Counted from the stretch's first letter, positions 17,058 to 27,558 are shown. The stretch is DNA of 64,000 nucleotides from Verrucomicrobiaceae bacterium (GCA_016795485.1 JAEUHM010000010.1:62001-126000), one strand, 5' to 3'. The notes: a model not told the origin generated them from the sequence alone. Translations and numbers: made by a program.

Positions 17058-17465
17058 CTATTTTTTAGCAGGGTACTCTTTCACACTCACGGACGTGCCG
17101 TGCTCGTAGACCTGCTCTTTGGTGAGCTGGCCTTCGGGGGTCCAATAGCGGTTCAACCCGTGCCGCTTGCCTTCGTGATAGTGGGTTTCCACGATCATTT
17201 GGCCATTGGGAGCCCATTCTTTGACGACCCCGTGAGGGACACCGTCTTTGAGCTCCCAGCGGACACGGACTTTGCCTGTCTTCTTGTCGATATCTGGACT
17301 GATGCCGGTGAATGGCGCGCCATTGAACGTCAGCTTCTCATTCTCATACCCAAGGTCTGAGTACGGCACCTCTTTGGGCTTATTCTCGCATCCTGGAACG
17401 AACGCGAGAAATGACACCGCCATGGCTGCATCAATGGACTTGGACATGAGCTTACGCCGGTTCAT
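17058..17465 (-). CDS. MORN-repeat lipoprotein
   Basis: The 135-residue protein has a lipoprotein-type signal with lipobox FVPGC (Cys about 26) and then three MORN_2-like repeats of the form G-x-x-H-G-x-x-x-x-W/Y, visible as GVPHGVVKEW and GKRHGLNRYW. Such repeats are found in YwqK-type antitoxin-like proteins and many lipoproteins of unknown role. Outer-membrane anchoring is inferred from the lipobox. It sits between the isomerase and SDR genes in the same unit. No partner toxin is adjacent, so an antitoxin role is not supported. Confidence 0.82.
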   Translation of the reverse strand: MNRRKLMSKSIDAAMAVSFLAFVPGCENKPKEVPYSDLGYENEKLTFNGAPFTGISPDIDKKTGKVRVRWELKDGVPHGVVKEWAPNGQMIVETHYHEGKRHGLNRYWTPEGQLTKEQVYEHGTSVSVKEYPAKK

Positions 17466-17479
17466 GACGCGGCGGCAGG

Positions 17480-18478
17480 TTACTTGCTGGCCTCAGCGAA
17501 CTGGGCGTCAAAGATGATCTTGCTGGGTGGGAAGTCCTTAGACTTCACATAACGGCAAGACTCAGCAGCACCGTGCTCACGGTCCATGCCGCCGTCTTCC
17601 CACTCTACAGAGAGAGGACCCGCGTAGTTCACGTCATTGAGTGCGCGGATGATCTTCTCGAAGTTGACGTTGCCACGGCCAACGGACTTGAAATCCCAAT
17701 AGCGCTCAGGCTTGTGGAAGTCGACATGACCGCCAAACACGCCTGCATCATGGCCAAGGTCCCAAGCAACGTCCTTCATGTGAACGTGAAAAATGCGATC
17801 AGCGAACTTGTAAATGAACTTCACGTAGTCCACGCCCTGGTAACCAAAGTGGCTAGGGTCGTAGTTGAAGCCGAAAGCGGGGTGGTAATCCACCGCCTGA
17901 AGGGCACGCTCGGCTGAAGAGATGTCAAAAGCGATCTCGGTAGGATGCACTTCAAGGGCAAACTTGACGCCCTGCTTTTGAAACTCGTCAAAAATAGGAG
18001 TGAAGCGCTTGGCAAAATCCTTGTAACCCGCCTCGATTTGGCCGGGAAGGTTGGGCGGGAAAGAATAAACGAGGTGCCAGATGCTGGAACCCGTGAAGCC
18101 ATTCACCACACTGACGCCAAAACGCTTAGCAGCTTGAGCGGTCTTCATGAGCTCCTCTGCAGCGCGCTGGCGGACGCCCTCTGGCTCGCCATCGCCATAG
18201 ATGTAGTCGGGAAGAATCTGCTTGTGCCGAGGATCAATGTTGTCGCAAACGGCCTGGCCAACAAGGTGGGCGGAGATCGCGTAACAAGCCATACCTGCTT
18301 CCTTCAGCTTGGCACGCTTAGCATCGCAGTAAGCTTGATCTGCCTTAGCCACTTCAAAGTGGTCTCCCCAGCAACCGAGCTCCACACCATCGTAACCGAA
18401 GGACTTAGCCTTGCTGACGATCGTTTCAAAAGGCATGTCGGCCCATTGGCCTGTAAATAGAGTGACTGGACGTGGCAT
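17480..18478 (-). CDS. Sugar phosphate isomerase/epimerase-like TIM-barrel protein
   Basis: The 332-residue protein belongs to the AP_endonuc_2 / xylose-isomerase-like group. It opens with a barrel strand and [14 protein letters not shown]. Candidate metal ligands are the Glu in [13 protein letters not shown], Asp and His in NYDPSHFG, His in FHVHMKDV, and Glu in SVEWEDGG. Relatives include inosose dehydratase, hydroxypyruvate isomerase and 3-keto-sugar epimerases, and the substrate is not decided by sequence. It leads the three-gene unit with a MORN lipoprotein and an SDR, an association consistent with oxidation and isomerisation of a polyol or sugar. Confidence 0.88.
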   Translation of the reverse strand: MPRPVTLFTGQWADMPFETIVSKAKSFGYDGVELGCWGDHFEVAKADQAYCDAKRAKLKEAGMACYAISAHLVGQAVCDNIDPRHKQILPDYIYGDGEPEGVRQRAAEELMKTAQAAKRFGVSVVNGFTGSSIWHLVYSFPPNLPGQIEAGYKDFAKRFTPIFDEFQKQGVKFALEVHPTEIAFDISSAERALQAVDYHPAFGFNYDPSHFGYQGVDYVKFIYKFADRIFHVHMKDVAWDLGHDAGVFGGHVDFHKPERYWDFKSVGRGNVNFEKIIRALNDVNYAGPLSVEWEDGGMDREHGAAESCRYVKSKDFPPSKIIFDAQFAEASK

Positions 18479-18576
18479 GAAATACGGCTGTTTTAGGGTT
18501 AAAAAGGCTATTGAAAAGCGGGCTGTAGTTTAGCGGGCGGGGACTGACTTCAAGCGCAATGTCAACAGATGCAACC

Positions 18577-19617
18577 CTAGGGTGCTGGGGCAGAGGGGGC
18601 CGTGCCTTGGTCTTTCTCCACTCTTGCCCTCAACTCTGCCACCCATTTGGGCGAGTTGGGGTGATTGGGGTTGGCCTTGATAATGTTCAACATCTCCGCA
18701 AGGCCGGTGATGGAGTTGGTGCCGTGCTCGGCAAGGTCCGCTGCTCGGTCCCAGCGTAGATCTGGAACGGCGGTCTGAAACCAGAGCGCATACTCGCCCT
18801 CAAACATGCGGGCTTTGCGGAAAGCGGACTCAGCGGCAATGGCAGCGTCCCAATGCTCCGCGAGCTTGTCTGGTGAGCTGGCACGGTCCTTGGTGAAAAT
18901 GATCTTCTCGTAGTGCTCCAAGATATCGCCAGGGACCAGAGGCCAGCCTTCACGCTTGAGGTAGTTCTCCAACTGGAACGCCTGGATCACGAGGCCGATG
19001 CTTTCAGAAGGTTGTTGACCTCCCTGCCTTCTGCCGCCGCCGCCACCACCGCCTCCATTGCCAACAGGACGCAGTACAACATCACCCGAGCGGCCTCTCA
19101 GTTTTGCTCCGCTAGAAACCAAACTTTGGTGGAACGATGTTAACTTACCCGCCATGTCCGACAGCTCCTTCACCTCTTGAGCCTCCAAGCTAAGCGCCAG
19201 ATACTCCAAGCACAGGCGGAGGGCCAAAAGTGGGTCACCGTTCCTTTCCACGTCGTCCTGGTCCGTGTTCTGCTGGGCGTTCTTCTGCTGATCTTTGCGG
19301 CGCTCGGCTGCCTCCTTGTCATCGCGATCACCTTCTTTGCGCTCGACGTTCACCAGCGAGTCACATTCAGCTACAAGCGCCAAGGCCGCGGCGTCACTTG
19401 AGGCTGCGGACCTTATTTTTTGAATGATCCCACCCAGATTGCTCCCGCGCTGAGCGAGAATGGTCTTTTCGAGTTCCTGAAGTTGCTTCAACACACTTGC
19501 GGCCTGTTCTGGCTTCAACTTGCTGCCCGTAGCGGTTGGAGCAGCCGGTTCTGGAGACTGAGCAAGGGAGAGATTCGCCATCGCGGCAGAAACAACGAGC
19601 AACGTGAGATTTTTCAT
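18577..19617 (-). CDS. Exported protein of unknown function, Gly/Gln-rich linker
   Basis: The 346-residue protein starts at 19617 with a signal peptide (MKN, hydrophobic core, cut near SLA-Q). It then has a helical region with LKQLQELEKTI, a low-complexity charged and Gln/Asn-rich stretch (about 105-130), and a run of eight Gly followed by RRQGGQQ (about 205-220). The C-terminal part is helical with Trp-containing blocks (WDAAIAAES, EYALWFQTAV). No family was recognised. It stands alone, divergent from the delta-60 protein at 19815 across a 197-base gap in which I see no clear regulatory site. Confidence 0.78.
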   Translation of the reverse strand: MKNLTLLVVSAAMANLSLAQSPEPAAPTATGSKLKPEQAASVLKQLQELEKTILAQRGSNLGGIIQKIRSAASSDAAALALVAECDSLVNVERKEGDRDDKEAAERRKDQQKNAQQNTDQDDVERNGDPLLALRLCLEYLALSLEAQEVKELSDMAGKLTSFHQSLVSSGAKLRGRSGDVVLRPVGNGGGGGGGGRRQGGQQPSESIGLVIQAFQLENYLKREGWPLVPGDILEHYEKIIFTKDRASSPDKLAEHWDAAIAAESAFRKARMFEGEYALWFQTAVPDLRWDRAADLAEHGTNSITGLAEMLNIIKANPNHPNSPKWVAELRARVEKDQGTAPSAPAP

Positions 19618-19814
19618 GGCTGGGGACAAACGATGAGCCTGAAACGCGGGAAAATCCATCTCCTTTGGGCTAAGTATAGCAAAGTTAACGAGGAATAGGA
19701 AACGGGAGCCGGTTCTCCGAACGTTTTGCCGGGCTTGCTGTCTTAAACCATTGCATAGGAGAACAACCTGATCACGTTCCCCGAGTCCCACTTTCTTCCT
19801 CCGAAAATCCCCCC

Positions 19815-22800
19815 ATGAACCGCCGCTTTAAACTTCTTCGCCCCCTGATGATGGTGGTGGTGGCACTGGCGGGCCGGTCCTTGGCGGCACCGGGCGACCT
19901 CATGTCATTCACTACCACGGAGGTGGACCGCTCCGTGAATGCGATTGCGGTGCAACCCGACGGCAAGGTGTTGATTGCCGGGAACTTCAGCAGCGTCAAC
20001 GGAGGTGCCCAAGTCCGCGTGGCCAGGCTTTCGGCCGATGGAACACGTGAAACGGCTCCGACCTTCGTCGACCGCAACATCAACGACAACGTGAATGCCA
20101 TGGGTCTTCAGGCGGACGGGAAGATCATTATCGTTGGCCGGTTCACCACCATCACCCCCACCGCAGGTGTGGCGACCACGGCCAACCGAATCGCCAGACT
20201 GAACAGTGATGGCAGTCACGACACGACTTTCACCGGAGGTCTGGACGGCACTGGTTATGCCGTAGCGGTTCTCCCCTCCGGAAAGATTTGGGTGGGTGGT
20301 GACTTTGGACTGGTGTCGTTCAGTGCCACAGGAGTGCGCACCACTTCAGCAGATTCTGTCCGCAGTGAGACTGGGACTGGGAAAGTCTTCGCGCTGGCAG
20401 TTCAACCGGACGGCAAGATCGTGATCGCGGGCAAGTTCTCCCACATCGGTACCACCGCCCGGAGGAACATAGCCCGTCTCAATGCAGACGGAACACTGGA
20501 CACCACGTTCAAAGCTGACACGGACAATAACCAGGATACCGATGGCACAGGGCCCAGGGTAGCCACAAGCGTCTTCTCTCTTTGTGTGCGGCCCGACGGA
20601 CGCATCCTGGTCGGTGGTTACTTCGTCAGCATCAATGGCGTGTCAAAAAAGTACTTTGCCCGCCTCACACCCACCGGTGCCGTCGACAAAACGTTCATAG
20701 CGCAGGTTAACAGCGGCGTCATGGCGATCGCTGTAGACAGTGCGGGTGAGATCATCATTGGCGGCGAGTTCTCGAACGTAAATGGTTTCAACCGATTCAA
20801 GCTGGCCAAACTGGATGGTCTTGGCCGGGTGTATACAAACTTCAGCCAGTTCGCCACTAGCGCTGCAACGATGCAGAATGGAACTGGCACAGCAGCAACT
20901 GCAGTTTACTCGCTAGCACAAACCGCGACCGGCTCCATCCTGGTGGGCGGCATCTTCGAGACACTCAACGGAGGGCGCAAGCGCTTGGCCAAAGTCGAAA
21001 ATGGTCCGGCGGGTTCCCCCTCGTTCGGTGCGCTGGTGGATGAGGGTTCGGATGAAGTTGCTTACTTTTTCTTTCCCGGAAACGGAACCTATCCAGTGGT
21101 GGATGCGGTCGACTTCCTGGACAACACCGGAGCGGTGATCGGGACCTCGGAAGGAACGGGGCGGAGAGTGTTCCAGGGCGTTGGTGAGACAGAGGGCAGC
21201 CCCCCAGTGTGGAAACTGCGTCTGAGCGGACAGACCTCAGCCGTAGTCGGCGGCACGGTCACCTTCCGCCTGCGAATGCATCAGTTGCAGAATAGCAGCG
21301 TCTACACCGTGGCAGACCAGACCGTCACCCTCTCACAAATGCCAGCGGCTGGATTTACGACAACAACGTCCAGCATCGCCGAGGACGCCGATTCAAGTTC
21401 AAACAAGCTCATCTTAACCGTGGCGCTCTCGAGCACATTCAGTTCTGACAAGAAACTGAAGATCGAGCTTGGCGGCAACGCTACCAACGGTCTGGATTAC
21501 ACTCCGCTGGAGACAGAAGTCGTCATCCCCGCGGGCTTCCAACAACAATCTGTGGCGGTGCTGCAAGTGAAGGACGACTTTTTGATTGATGGAGATAGCA
21601 ACACTGTGCAGGTGCAGTTGGTCGATCCCGCAGCTGATCCTTCTGGCCTCACGGTGCTCAGTCCGCTGCACACTCTCACGATTACCGAGAACGATGCCGC
21701 TCCCCAGATCACTGGCGATCCCCAGAGCGGACTTTACCTCACGGGCACACCAGTGACGTTGTCTGCAGCATTCACGTCAGGCTCGCCACCCAAGCTCCAG
21801 TGGCTCAAAAATGGCAAGCCGATCCCTGGAGCGACCCAGGCATCCCTCAGCTTTGCCAGCCTGAAGCTCGAACATGCAGGTGCCTATCAACTTGTCGTAA
21901 CCAACTCGGTGAAAGGTGTGAGCGATGTCAGTCTCGCCGCTAACATCACCGTCGTCGAGCCGTCAGGCGGCAGTTACGTGAAGAAAGCAGGGGCGTCTGA
22001 ATCCATCACCTTTACCACCAAAGTGAGGAGCCCATCTCCAATCAATATCGTGTGGAAAAAGGGCTCTACGACCATCCCTGGAGCGGAGTTCACTTCCTAC
22101 ACATTGAGCAACCTTGGCACGACCAACTCTGGCGACTACGAGTGTTTCGTGTCATCTGGAGCGCTTGGCCCCCTGTCAGCGGGTATTCATCGACTGAATG
22201 TCGTGGACGGCGCGCCTGTGCTTCTGGACAATTTTGCTCTGCCAGACGGCAGGGTCGCTACGGCATACGATCAACCGCTTCCGCTGGGGACCGATGCGGC
22301 CAAAGCGGCAACTAGCGCCACCGTTTCTGGGCTGCCACCAGGACTGAGATTTGACCCAGTATCCCTGCGAGTGACAGGACGGCCCACCAAGCCCGGAAGC
22401 CAGCTCCCAGTCGTCATCACTGCATCTAACCCTGCTGGAAGCATCCGCAGGTCGGGTACGATTTCGATCCTTCATCTGCCAACAACTGCTCTCGGCCAGT
22501 TTGTAGCAGCCCTCGAGCCTGTTGATGCTCAAGATCTAGGTGGCCGGGCTGATTTTGTGACTTCCACTACCGGCTCCATTAGTGGCAGCTTCGTTGTGCA
22601 GGGAGTGAGGCGGACTTTCTCAGGGAGAGTCAACGGAGGTGCCACCAACTCAGATCCAGTCGCCGTGACCTTGCTGCCACTCACTAGCTTTGGTGGCGAC
22701 CCTTCACCCTCGATTACCATCGCGTTCGGCAACGACAACCGAGTGCAGTTTTTCCTGAATCACACATTGCTCGGCCGCAGTGGCGTGGGCTGGAGAAATA

Positions 22801-23585
22801 TCTGGACGGGCGGAAGCACCAGCCGTGCGGGACGACACAACTTCGGCGGTGTTTCCACCAATGTGAGTGCCCCTCCAGGCGGTGTAGCCGGCTCATTTGA
22901 AGTCAGTGATACCGGAGTCGTCACAATTGAAGGCACCCTGGGCGATGGTACCTCATTAACAGGCTCAAGCGTACTAGGTCCGCTTGGAGAAGTCTTCGTA
23001 TACCAACCTCTCTACAGCAAAAAGGGCTTCATCCGCAGCCCGGCAGTCAGTGCGCCGTTCATCGCCGAAGGCAATACTGCAACGGTCTCCGGTCAGATCG
23101 ACTGGTTCAAAGCTCAGACGAATACCGTGAACTATCCGGCTGGATTTGCAACGGCACTAGCTCCAGCCCCTCTAGCGTTGGAAGGAAACCGCTATACCGC
23201 GCCTACCGGTACCAACTTGATCATGGATCTGTCTGCAGGGCCCGGAAATCTGAAGATCGCCATCAGCGAGGCAGAGCTCGCCGCCGCAGACCTCACCGGG
23301 ACAGTAGCCATCGTTTCCGGGCATCAGAAGATCAACAGCATCACTGAAACAGCAACCATCAAAGGAGCCAAGGTTAGTGTCGTTCCAGCCACCGGGAAGT
23401 TCACCGGCAGCTTCAATGTTCCTGACAACGGCATCGACCCTCTCCGCACCGCGAACTTCAGCGGCTGGTTCTGGAGCAGTTCCGGCATTGGTGAAGGCTA
23501 CGGCAACTTCATGCTCACCAAGTCGCTAGCTAGTGGCAATGCCAGCCCACGTGTCTCAGGTTTGGTAAAGCTCTCGCCGCCTTGA
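19815..23585 (+). CDS. Large exported delta-60 / Calx-beta-like / Ig surface protein
   Basis: The 1256-residue protein starts with a signal peptide (to about residue 24). Residues about 25-400 contain roughly seven delta-60 repeats (TIGR02608-type), each with a core like VQPDGKVLIAGNF and GTLDTTF, which would form a beta-propeller. A Calx-beta-like domain follows (about 510-625, with GLDYTPLE and ITENDAAPQI), then two Ig-like domains (about 630-800, LQWLKNGKPI) and one putative-Ig domain (about 805-885). The last 367 residues or so form the module shared with the C-terminus of the 76-2655 protein. No enzyme site is visible. Cell-surface adhesion or display is inferred. Confidence 0.88.
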   Translation: MNRRFKLLRPLMMVVVALAGRSLAAPGDLMSFTTTEVDRSVNAIAVQPDGKVLIAGNFSSVNGGAQVRVARLSADGTRETAPTFVDRNINDNVNAMGLQADGKIIIVGRFTTITPTAGVATTANRIARLNSDGSHDTTFTGGLDGTGYAVAVLPSGKIWVGGDFGLVSFSATGVRTTSADSVRSETGTGKVFALAVQPDGKIVIAGKFSHIGTTARRNIARLNADGTLDTTFKADTDNNQDTDGTGPRVATSVFSLCVRPDGRILVGGYFVSINGVSKKYFARLTPTGAVDKTFIAQVNSGVMAIAVDSAGEIIIGGEFSNVNGFNRFKLAKLDGLGRVYTNFSQFATSAATMQNGTGTAATAVYSLAQTATGSILVGGIFETLNGGRKRLAKVENGPAGSPSFGALVDEGSDEVAYFFFPGNGTYPVVDAVDFLDNTGAVIGTSEGTGRRVFQGVGETEGSPPVWKLRLSGQTSAVVGGTVTFRLRMHQLQNSSVYTVADQTVTLSQMPAAGFTTTTSSIAEDADSSSNKLILTVALSSTFSSDKKLKIELGGNATNGLDYTPLETEVVIPAGFQQQSVAVLQVKDDFLIDGDSNTVQVQLVDPAADPSGLTVLSPLHTLTITENDAAPQITGDPQSGLYLTGTPVTLSAAFTSGSPPKLQWLKNGKPIPGATQASLSFASLKLEHAGAYQLVVTNSVKGVSDVSLAANITVVEPSGGSYVKKAGASESITFTTKVRSPSPINIVWKKGSTTIPGAEFTSYTLSNLGTTNSGDYECFVSSGALGPLSAGIHRLNVVDGAPVLLDNFALPDGRVATAYDQPLPLGTDAAKAATSATVSGLPPGLRFDPVSLRVTGRPTKPGSQLPVVITASNPAGSIRRSGTISILHLPTTALGQFVAALEPVDAQDLGGRADFVTSTTGSISGSFVVQGVRRTFSGRVNGGATNSDPVAVTLLPLTSFGGDPSPSITIAFGNDNRVQFFLNHTLLGRSGVGWRNIWTGGSTSRAGRHNFGGVSTNVSAPPGGVAGSFEVSDTGVVTIEGTLGDGTSLTGSSVLGPLGEVFVYQPLYSKKGFIRSPAVSAPFIAEGNTATVSGQIDWFKAQTNTVNYPAGFATALAPAPLALEGNRYTAPTGTNLIMDLSAGPGNLKIAISEAELAAADLTGTVAIVSGHQKINSITETATIKGAKVSVVPATGKFTGSFNVPDNGIDPLRTANFSGWFWSSSGIGEGYGNFMLTKSLASGNASPRVSGLVKLSPP

Positions 23586-23593
23586 TCGGCAAG

Positions 23594-25045
23594 TCAGGCC
23601 AGCAGTTCTCTGATTTGAGATGTGGCTGACTCAATCAGTTGCTCCAAGCTACCAGCAGCCACAATAGCGATGCTCTCCTGATAGATACCCTTGTCGTAGA
23701 TGTCTCTCGTCGGCAAATAGGAGGCGCCCCAGTCAGCCGCGATAGATGCCACCACGATGATTTGGTTTGGAAATCGCCGTCTCAGTTCGGTTTGAAGCAA
23801 GCTGTAGCTCTCCCCTTGAACTCCTAGCCAGATCGCACTGCCAATCCGCATCGCGACGACCTGCAGCGGAAAGGTTTCGCCATTCGGAAGCTGCTCGATG
23901 CGATGCAGAAGCCGATTTTTCCGCTCAACGAGCGCACGCAACTCTGCAGCGCGTTTCGTGTCTCCCGATTTTCTAGCGGCTTCTTCATCCGTCTCAAGCT
24001 TCGTGGTCTCCGCGCGCACCGTCTCAACCGTAGGTCGTCCGGGACGATACTTCAGAGGCTCATTCCAGCGTCTAACTGCCCAGGCTTCATTTGCCGAACG
24101 TTCATGCGCATCTAAATCAGCGTGTCGCCATGTTCCAAGAGTCGCGCCACTGATGACCGGGCCCTGATAAACATACTTCGTGCTCGGCGGAGACAGCGTG
24201 GTCAGTGCCGACAACGCAGCGAATGCTAGTTCCCGCCCATTCCGATCCGCCACCGCTGTCTCACCCACAAAGCCTTCCTTTGGACCCAGTTCACCACTTG
24301 CACCCTGAAGGAAAAGGCACGGAGCACCCGTCTCCCGCTCCACCACTTCCCGCATAGCCCCGACATAATCTGGACTGATCTTCGTGTTCTCCCAAGCCAG
24401 TGTGGTTGGATGACAAGCATAATTGATCACCGTAGCGGCGATGGAACCATTGTCGGCCTTAATGCGAGCGACAACGACCGTGTCATCCGCCTTCACACCA
24501 GGATTGAAGCCACAAACAAACTGAGAGCGGTCTGCATCCCAGTAGTCTCGATGGGTAGCCAACCCACAAGACCCTGAGCCATAAACGATGGTCGCGGGCG
24601 ACATGGACCGCACTGTCTGACGGATCAACTCGCCAGCAACCTGTGCCATCTTTTCCAGATACGGCGGAATGAGTTCGCCTCCGGGCTCGCTCACCCGATC
24701 CATGCCCATCAGTCCAGCCCCATGAGTGTGGGAAAAGACAACCAGCACGTTTTTTGAATCAACTCCGCCGTCCTGAGCGGCTTTCTCAAGTAAGCCACGG
24801 AGTTCCTGAGCTCCCATCACACAGTGATCCAACGCGAGGACAATCTGCAGATCATCACCCTGCAAAGGAGCAAATGCAGCAACTGTAGCTCTCAGCGGAC
24901 GATGCACTCCAGTGGCCCGATCATGAGTCGCCGCGCCCCACATCCGGTGATATATCCCCACGGGCGGCGTGATATCTCTCCAAGCGAGAGAAAATCGGCA
25001 CCTGCTCTGCGGAGTGTACTGTACCTTCTGTGACTTGCCTTCCAT
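23594..25045 (-). CDS. Neutral/alkaline ceramidase-like hydrolase
   Basis: The 483-residue protein matches the N-terminal domain of neutral/alkaline non-lysosomal ceramidases (PF04734): DITPPVGI near the N-terminus, VVFSHTHGAG with zinc-ligand-type His residues, a NYACHPTTL block with another candidate ligand, and LFLQGASGELGP, which holds the GASG region. It lacks the C-terminal ceramidase domain and is shorter than true ceramidases (about 650-750), as are many planctomycete and verrucomicrobial relatives whose substrates are unknown. No signal peptide is seen at this start. It ends nine bases from the convergent 1256-residue gene and is divergent from the beta-propeller gene at 25162. Confidence 0.85.
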   Translation of the reverse strand: MEGKSQKVQYTPQSRCRFSLAWRDITPPVGIYHRMWGAATHDRATGVHRPLRATVAAFAPLQGDDLQIVLALDHCVMGAQELRGLLEKAAQDGGVDSKNVLVVFSHTHGAGLMGMDRVSEPGGELIPPYLEKMAQVAGELIRQTVRSMSPATIVYGSGSCGLATHRDYWDADRSQFVCGFNPGVKADDTVVVARIKADNGSIAATVINYACHPTTLAWENTKISPDYVGAMREVVERETGAPCLFLQGASGELGPKEGFVGETAVADRNGRELAFAALSALTTLSPPSTKYVYQGPVISGATLGTWRHADLDAHERSANEAWAVRRWNEPLKYRPGRPTVETVRAETTKLETDEEAARKSGDTKRAAELRALVERKNRLLHRIEQLPNGETFPLQVVAMRIGSAIWLGVQGESYSLLQTELRRRFPNQIIVVASIAADWGASYLPTRDIYDKGIYQESIAIVAAGSLEQLIESATSQIRELLA

Positions 25046-25161
25046 GGTCTAAACAATGCTCCGAACCAATAGCAACTTTCAGCGTACCCAAACCCGTTGT
25101 CCGTTCGGCGACAGACGGGATTTCTCTGAGCGAGTTAGCAGTGGACCAACGTAGCTTGAAC

Positions 25162-26709
25162 ATGAAGTTTCGATGCTTGTTCATCTTGTTGCTTGCCACT
25201 TACCAACTCCATGGAGCAGAAGTGCTCGACCTTGGCTCACGGAGAGAACTGTTTGTCGATGAATACCTGATTGGAGAGCTGCGGGGAGACGCAAGGCGAG
25301 TGATGCATCACCCGGAACCAAAAGAGATTGCCATCCTTCACGATGCGCCCTGGGAGGGCAGTGGCACTGGCTACCATAGCATCTTCAAGGATGGAGATCG
25401 CTACCGGATGTATTACAAAGCCTGGCAGCTAGACGTGAAAGACGGCAAGGTAAACACGGGCACGCATCCGCTGTTCACCTGTTACGCTGAGAGCAAAGAC
25501 GGAGTGACGTGGACCAAACCCTCGCTTGGATTGCACGACTTTCGCGGTTCCAAAGACAACAACATCGTTCTCGCACCTGGGAAGATGGGGGCCATCCATC
25601 CAGATCCCGGTCACATCGCTGTCTTCAAGGATGACAACCCCGCAGCCTCGCCTGATGCTCGCTACAAGGCGATTGTGCGTTCAGAATCACCTCGTGGACT
25701 GCTCGCGCTCAAGTCCGCTGACGGATTGCGGTGGTCACCGATGGCGGACGCCCCCGTGATTACTGACGGTGCTTTTGATTCGCAGAACCTAGCCTTCTGG
25801 GATGCCAATGCCGGACTCTACCGCGCTTACTGGCGCTATTTCACCAAGGGAGTAACTGAGGAAAAGAACTGGAAGCCTGCAGGAGATCGAGCCATCCGCA
25901 CAGCCACGTCAAAAGACTTTGTTCACTGGGAAAACCAACGCGACTTGACCTATGTCGACTCACCCGAGGAACAACTCTACACTAACCAAGTAAAGCCTTA
26001 TCACCGCGCACCACACTTATTGCTTGGTTTTCCCACGCGGTACTTAGAACGTGGTTGGTCAGATTCTATGCGCTCATTGCCAGAGCTGCCGCACCGGGAA
26101 TCGCGTGCCAAAAGCAGTCTCAGGTATGGAGTAGCCATCACGGAAGCGCTGTTGATGGCAAGTCGAGACGGGCACAAGTTCAAGCGCTGGAACGAAGCCT
26201 TTATGCGGCCCGGAATCGAACGCCCCGGTACGTGGAACTATGGTCATCAGTATCTAGCGTGGCACCTCGTGGAGACGAAATCGGCATTGGATGGAGCTCC
26301 GGACGAACTGAGTCTTTATGCGACCGAAAGTTACTGGACGGACAATAGCAGTGCTCTGAGACGTTACACGCTACGAGTCGATGGGTTTGTTTCGATCTCC
26401 GCGCCTTTCTCTGGTGGTGAGTTGATCACGAAGCCGTTCCGATTTGCTGGCGATCAATTGACGTTAAACTTCTCTTCCTCCGTGGCGGGCGGTGTCAGAG
26501 TCGAGTTGCAAGACGAACAGGGCACTGCATTGCCTGGGTTCACGCTTAACGATTGCGAGGAGTTGTTCGGCGACTCGATTTCTCGACGGGTGAGGTGGCA
26601 AAGTCCAAAAACTTTAAACGCGCTTGCTGGGAAGACCGTCCGTCTGCGCATAGCGCTTCGAGATGCAGATGTTTACTCACTCAAGTTTGATTCAGTCCCA
26701 GCAAACTAA
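25162..26709 (+). CDS. Secreted five-bladed beta-propeller protein, GH32/GH43-like
   Basis: The 515-residue protein starts at 25162 with a signal peptide (MKF, cut near LHG-A). It contains propeller-type blocks: RELFVDEYLI, YRMYYKAW, CYAESKDGVTWTKPSLGL and SADGLRWSP. Such blocks recur in GH32, GH43 and GH130-like proteins in which aspartates occupy the central cavity. A beta-rich C-terminal part of about 110 residues follows. It is a paralogue of the 515-residue protein at 59706, with which it shares YAES-DG-W-TKP-LGL. The upstream in-frame extension to 25030 has no signal and was not used. Glycan hydrolysis is a guess from fold. Its end overlaps the convergent amidohydrolase by 29 bases. Confidence 0.82.
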   Translation: MKFRCLFILLLATYQLHGAEVLDLGSRRELFVDEYLIGELRGDARRVMHHPEPKEIAILHDAPWEGSGTGYHSIFKDGDRYRMYYKAWQLDVKDGKVNTGTHPLFTCYAESKDGVTWTKPSLGLHDFRGSKDNNIVLAPGKMGAIHPDPGHIAVFKDDNPAASPDARYKAIVRSESPRGLLALKSADGLRWSPMADAPVITDGAFDSQNLAFWDANAGLYRAYWRYFTKGVTEEKNWKPAGDRAIRTATSKDFVHWENQRDLTYVDSPEEQLYTNQVKPYHRAPHLLLGFPTRYLERGWSDSMRSLPELPHRESRAKSSLRYGVAITEALLMASRDGHKFKRWNEAFMRPGIERPGTWNYGHQYLAWHLVETKSALDGAPDELSLYATESYWTDNSSALRRYTLRVDGFVSISAPFSGGELITKPFRFAGDQLTLNFSSSVAGGVRVELQDEQGTALPGFTLNDCEELFGDSISRRVRWQSPKTLNALAGKTVRLRIALRDADVYSLKFDSVPAN

Positions 26710-27532
26710 GGCTGTCGCGGTGAATCATTGCCTCGATCTGCAAGGGATCGAGCCTCGGCAGTGCGGTTCCTTCAAGCATGCCATTGAGTTTCCTGATCCC
26801 ATCCACCGAGGCGTTCACTGTAGTGAAAGGGAAGTCTGTTCCAAATAACAACTTGTTCCAAACTCCGTACTCTTGCGCCAGCATGAGGCTATTGTAGAGC
26901 TGCCAGGGCCGATAGTGCAGTGCGCTAACATCCGCAAAGACATTCTGATGCTTCCGGATGGTGACAATACACTCTCCCTCATAGGGGTGACCCATATGGG
27001 CCAGAATAATCTTCACGCTGGGATGTCGGAGAGCCACTGGCTCAATCAAACGAGGCAACGTGAATGCGAGGGGTGCCTGGGAGATAAAGGTGGTCCCTGT
27101 GTGTAGTAGAACCGGTAGTCCATGAGTCTCTGCATAGCACCAAAGTGGTGCCAACCTCTCATCTTCCGGACTAAATCCGGCATACATCGGCATGAGCTTG
27201 ATTCCCCGTAGCCCCAGCACTTCCCGACCGTCTCGCATCTCGCGCTCCCACCCATCTTGCGTTGGGTCAACCGACAGAAAGCCGATCAATCGCTCGGGAT
27301 CTGCTTGGACGAGTTTCGCTACCGTCTTGTCATCTACCCAAAGTCCAGAGAGACGCGCCTTTCCACCAAAGACGATGGTCCGTGTATCATGCGGAGACGA
27401 GTTCCGATAAGCGTCATAGCTCGTAGACAAATCAACCTTCAGGTCAGGTCGCGCACGACCTGCCTGACGAATGAAATCCGAGCTAAAATCCTGTGGAAAG
27501 TTCCAGGTGTGAGAATGGACATCTACAATCAC
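26681..27532 (-). CDS. Amidohydrolase-2-family metal-dependent hydrolase
   Basis: The 283-residue TIM-barrel protein has the HxH metal motif at the N-terminus (VDVHSHTW, His6 and His8), LHTG around residue 140, LAHMGHPY with a third His, and the catalytic Asp in LLFGTDFPF near the C-terminus. This is the amidohydrolase_2 (ACMSD / uronate-type decarboxylase) pattern. The substrate is unknown. The start is a GTG at 27532. It lies 26 bases downstream of the pilT-like gene and may be read through from it, though a functional link is not obvious. Confidence 0.88.
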   Translation of the reverse strand: MIVDVHSHTWNFPQDFSSDFIRQAGRARPDLKVDLSTSYDAYRNSSPHDTRTIVFGGKARLSGLWVDDKTVAKLVQADPERLIGFLSVDPTQDGWEREMRDGREVLGLRGIKLMPMYAGFSPEDERLAPLWCYAETHGLPVLLHTGTTFISQAPLAFTLPRLIEPVALRHPSVKIILAHMGHPYEGECIVTIRKHQNVFADVSALHYRPWQLYNSLMLAQEYGVWNKLLFGTDFPFTTVNASVDGIRKLNGMLEGTALPRLDPLQIEAMIHRDSLSLLGLNQT

Positions 27533-27558
27533 ACAGCGGATGCAACCACAGTTCTCTG

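Noticed and set aside
17058-17465. Antitoxin of a toxin-antitoxin pair
   Set aside because: MORN_2 repeats occur in YwqK-type antitoxins, but the protein has a lipobox and no toxin gene adjoins.
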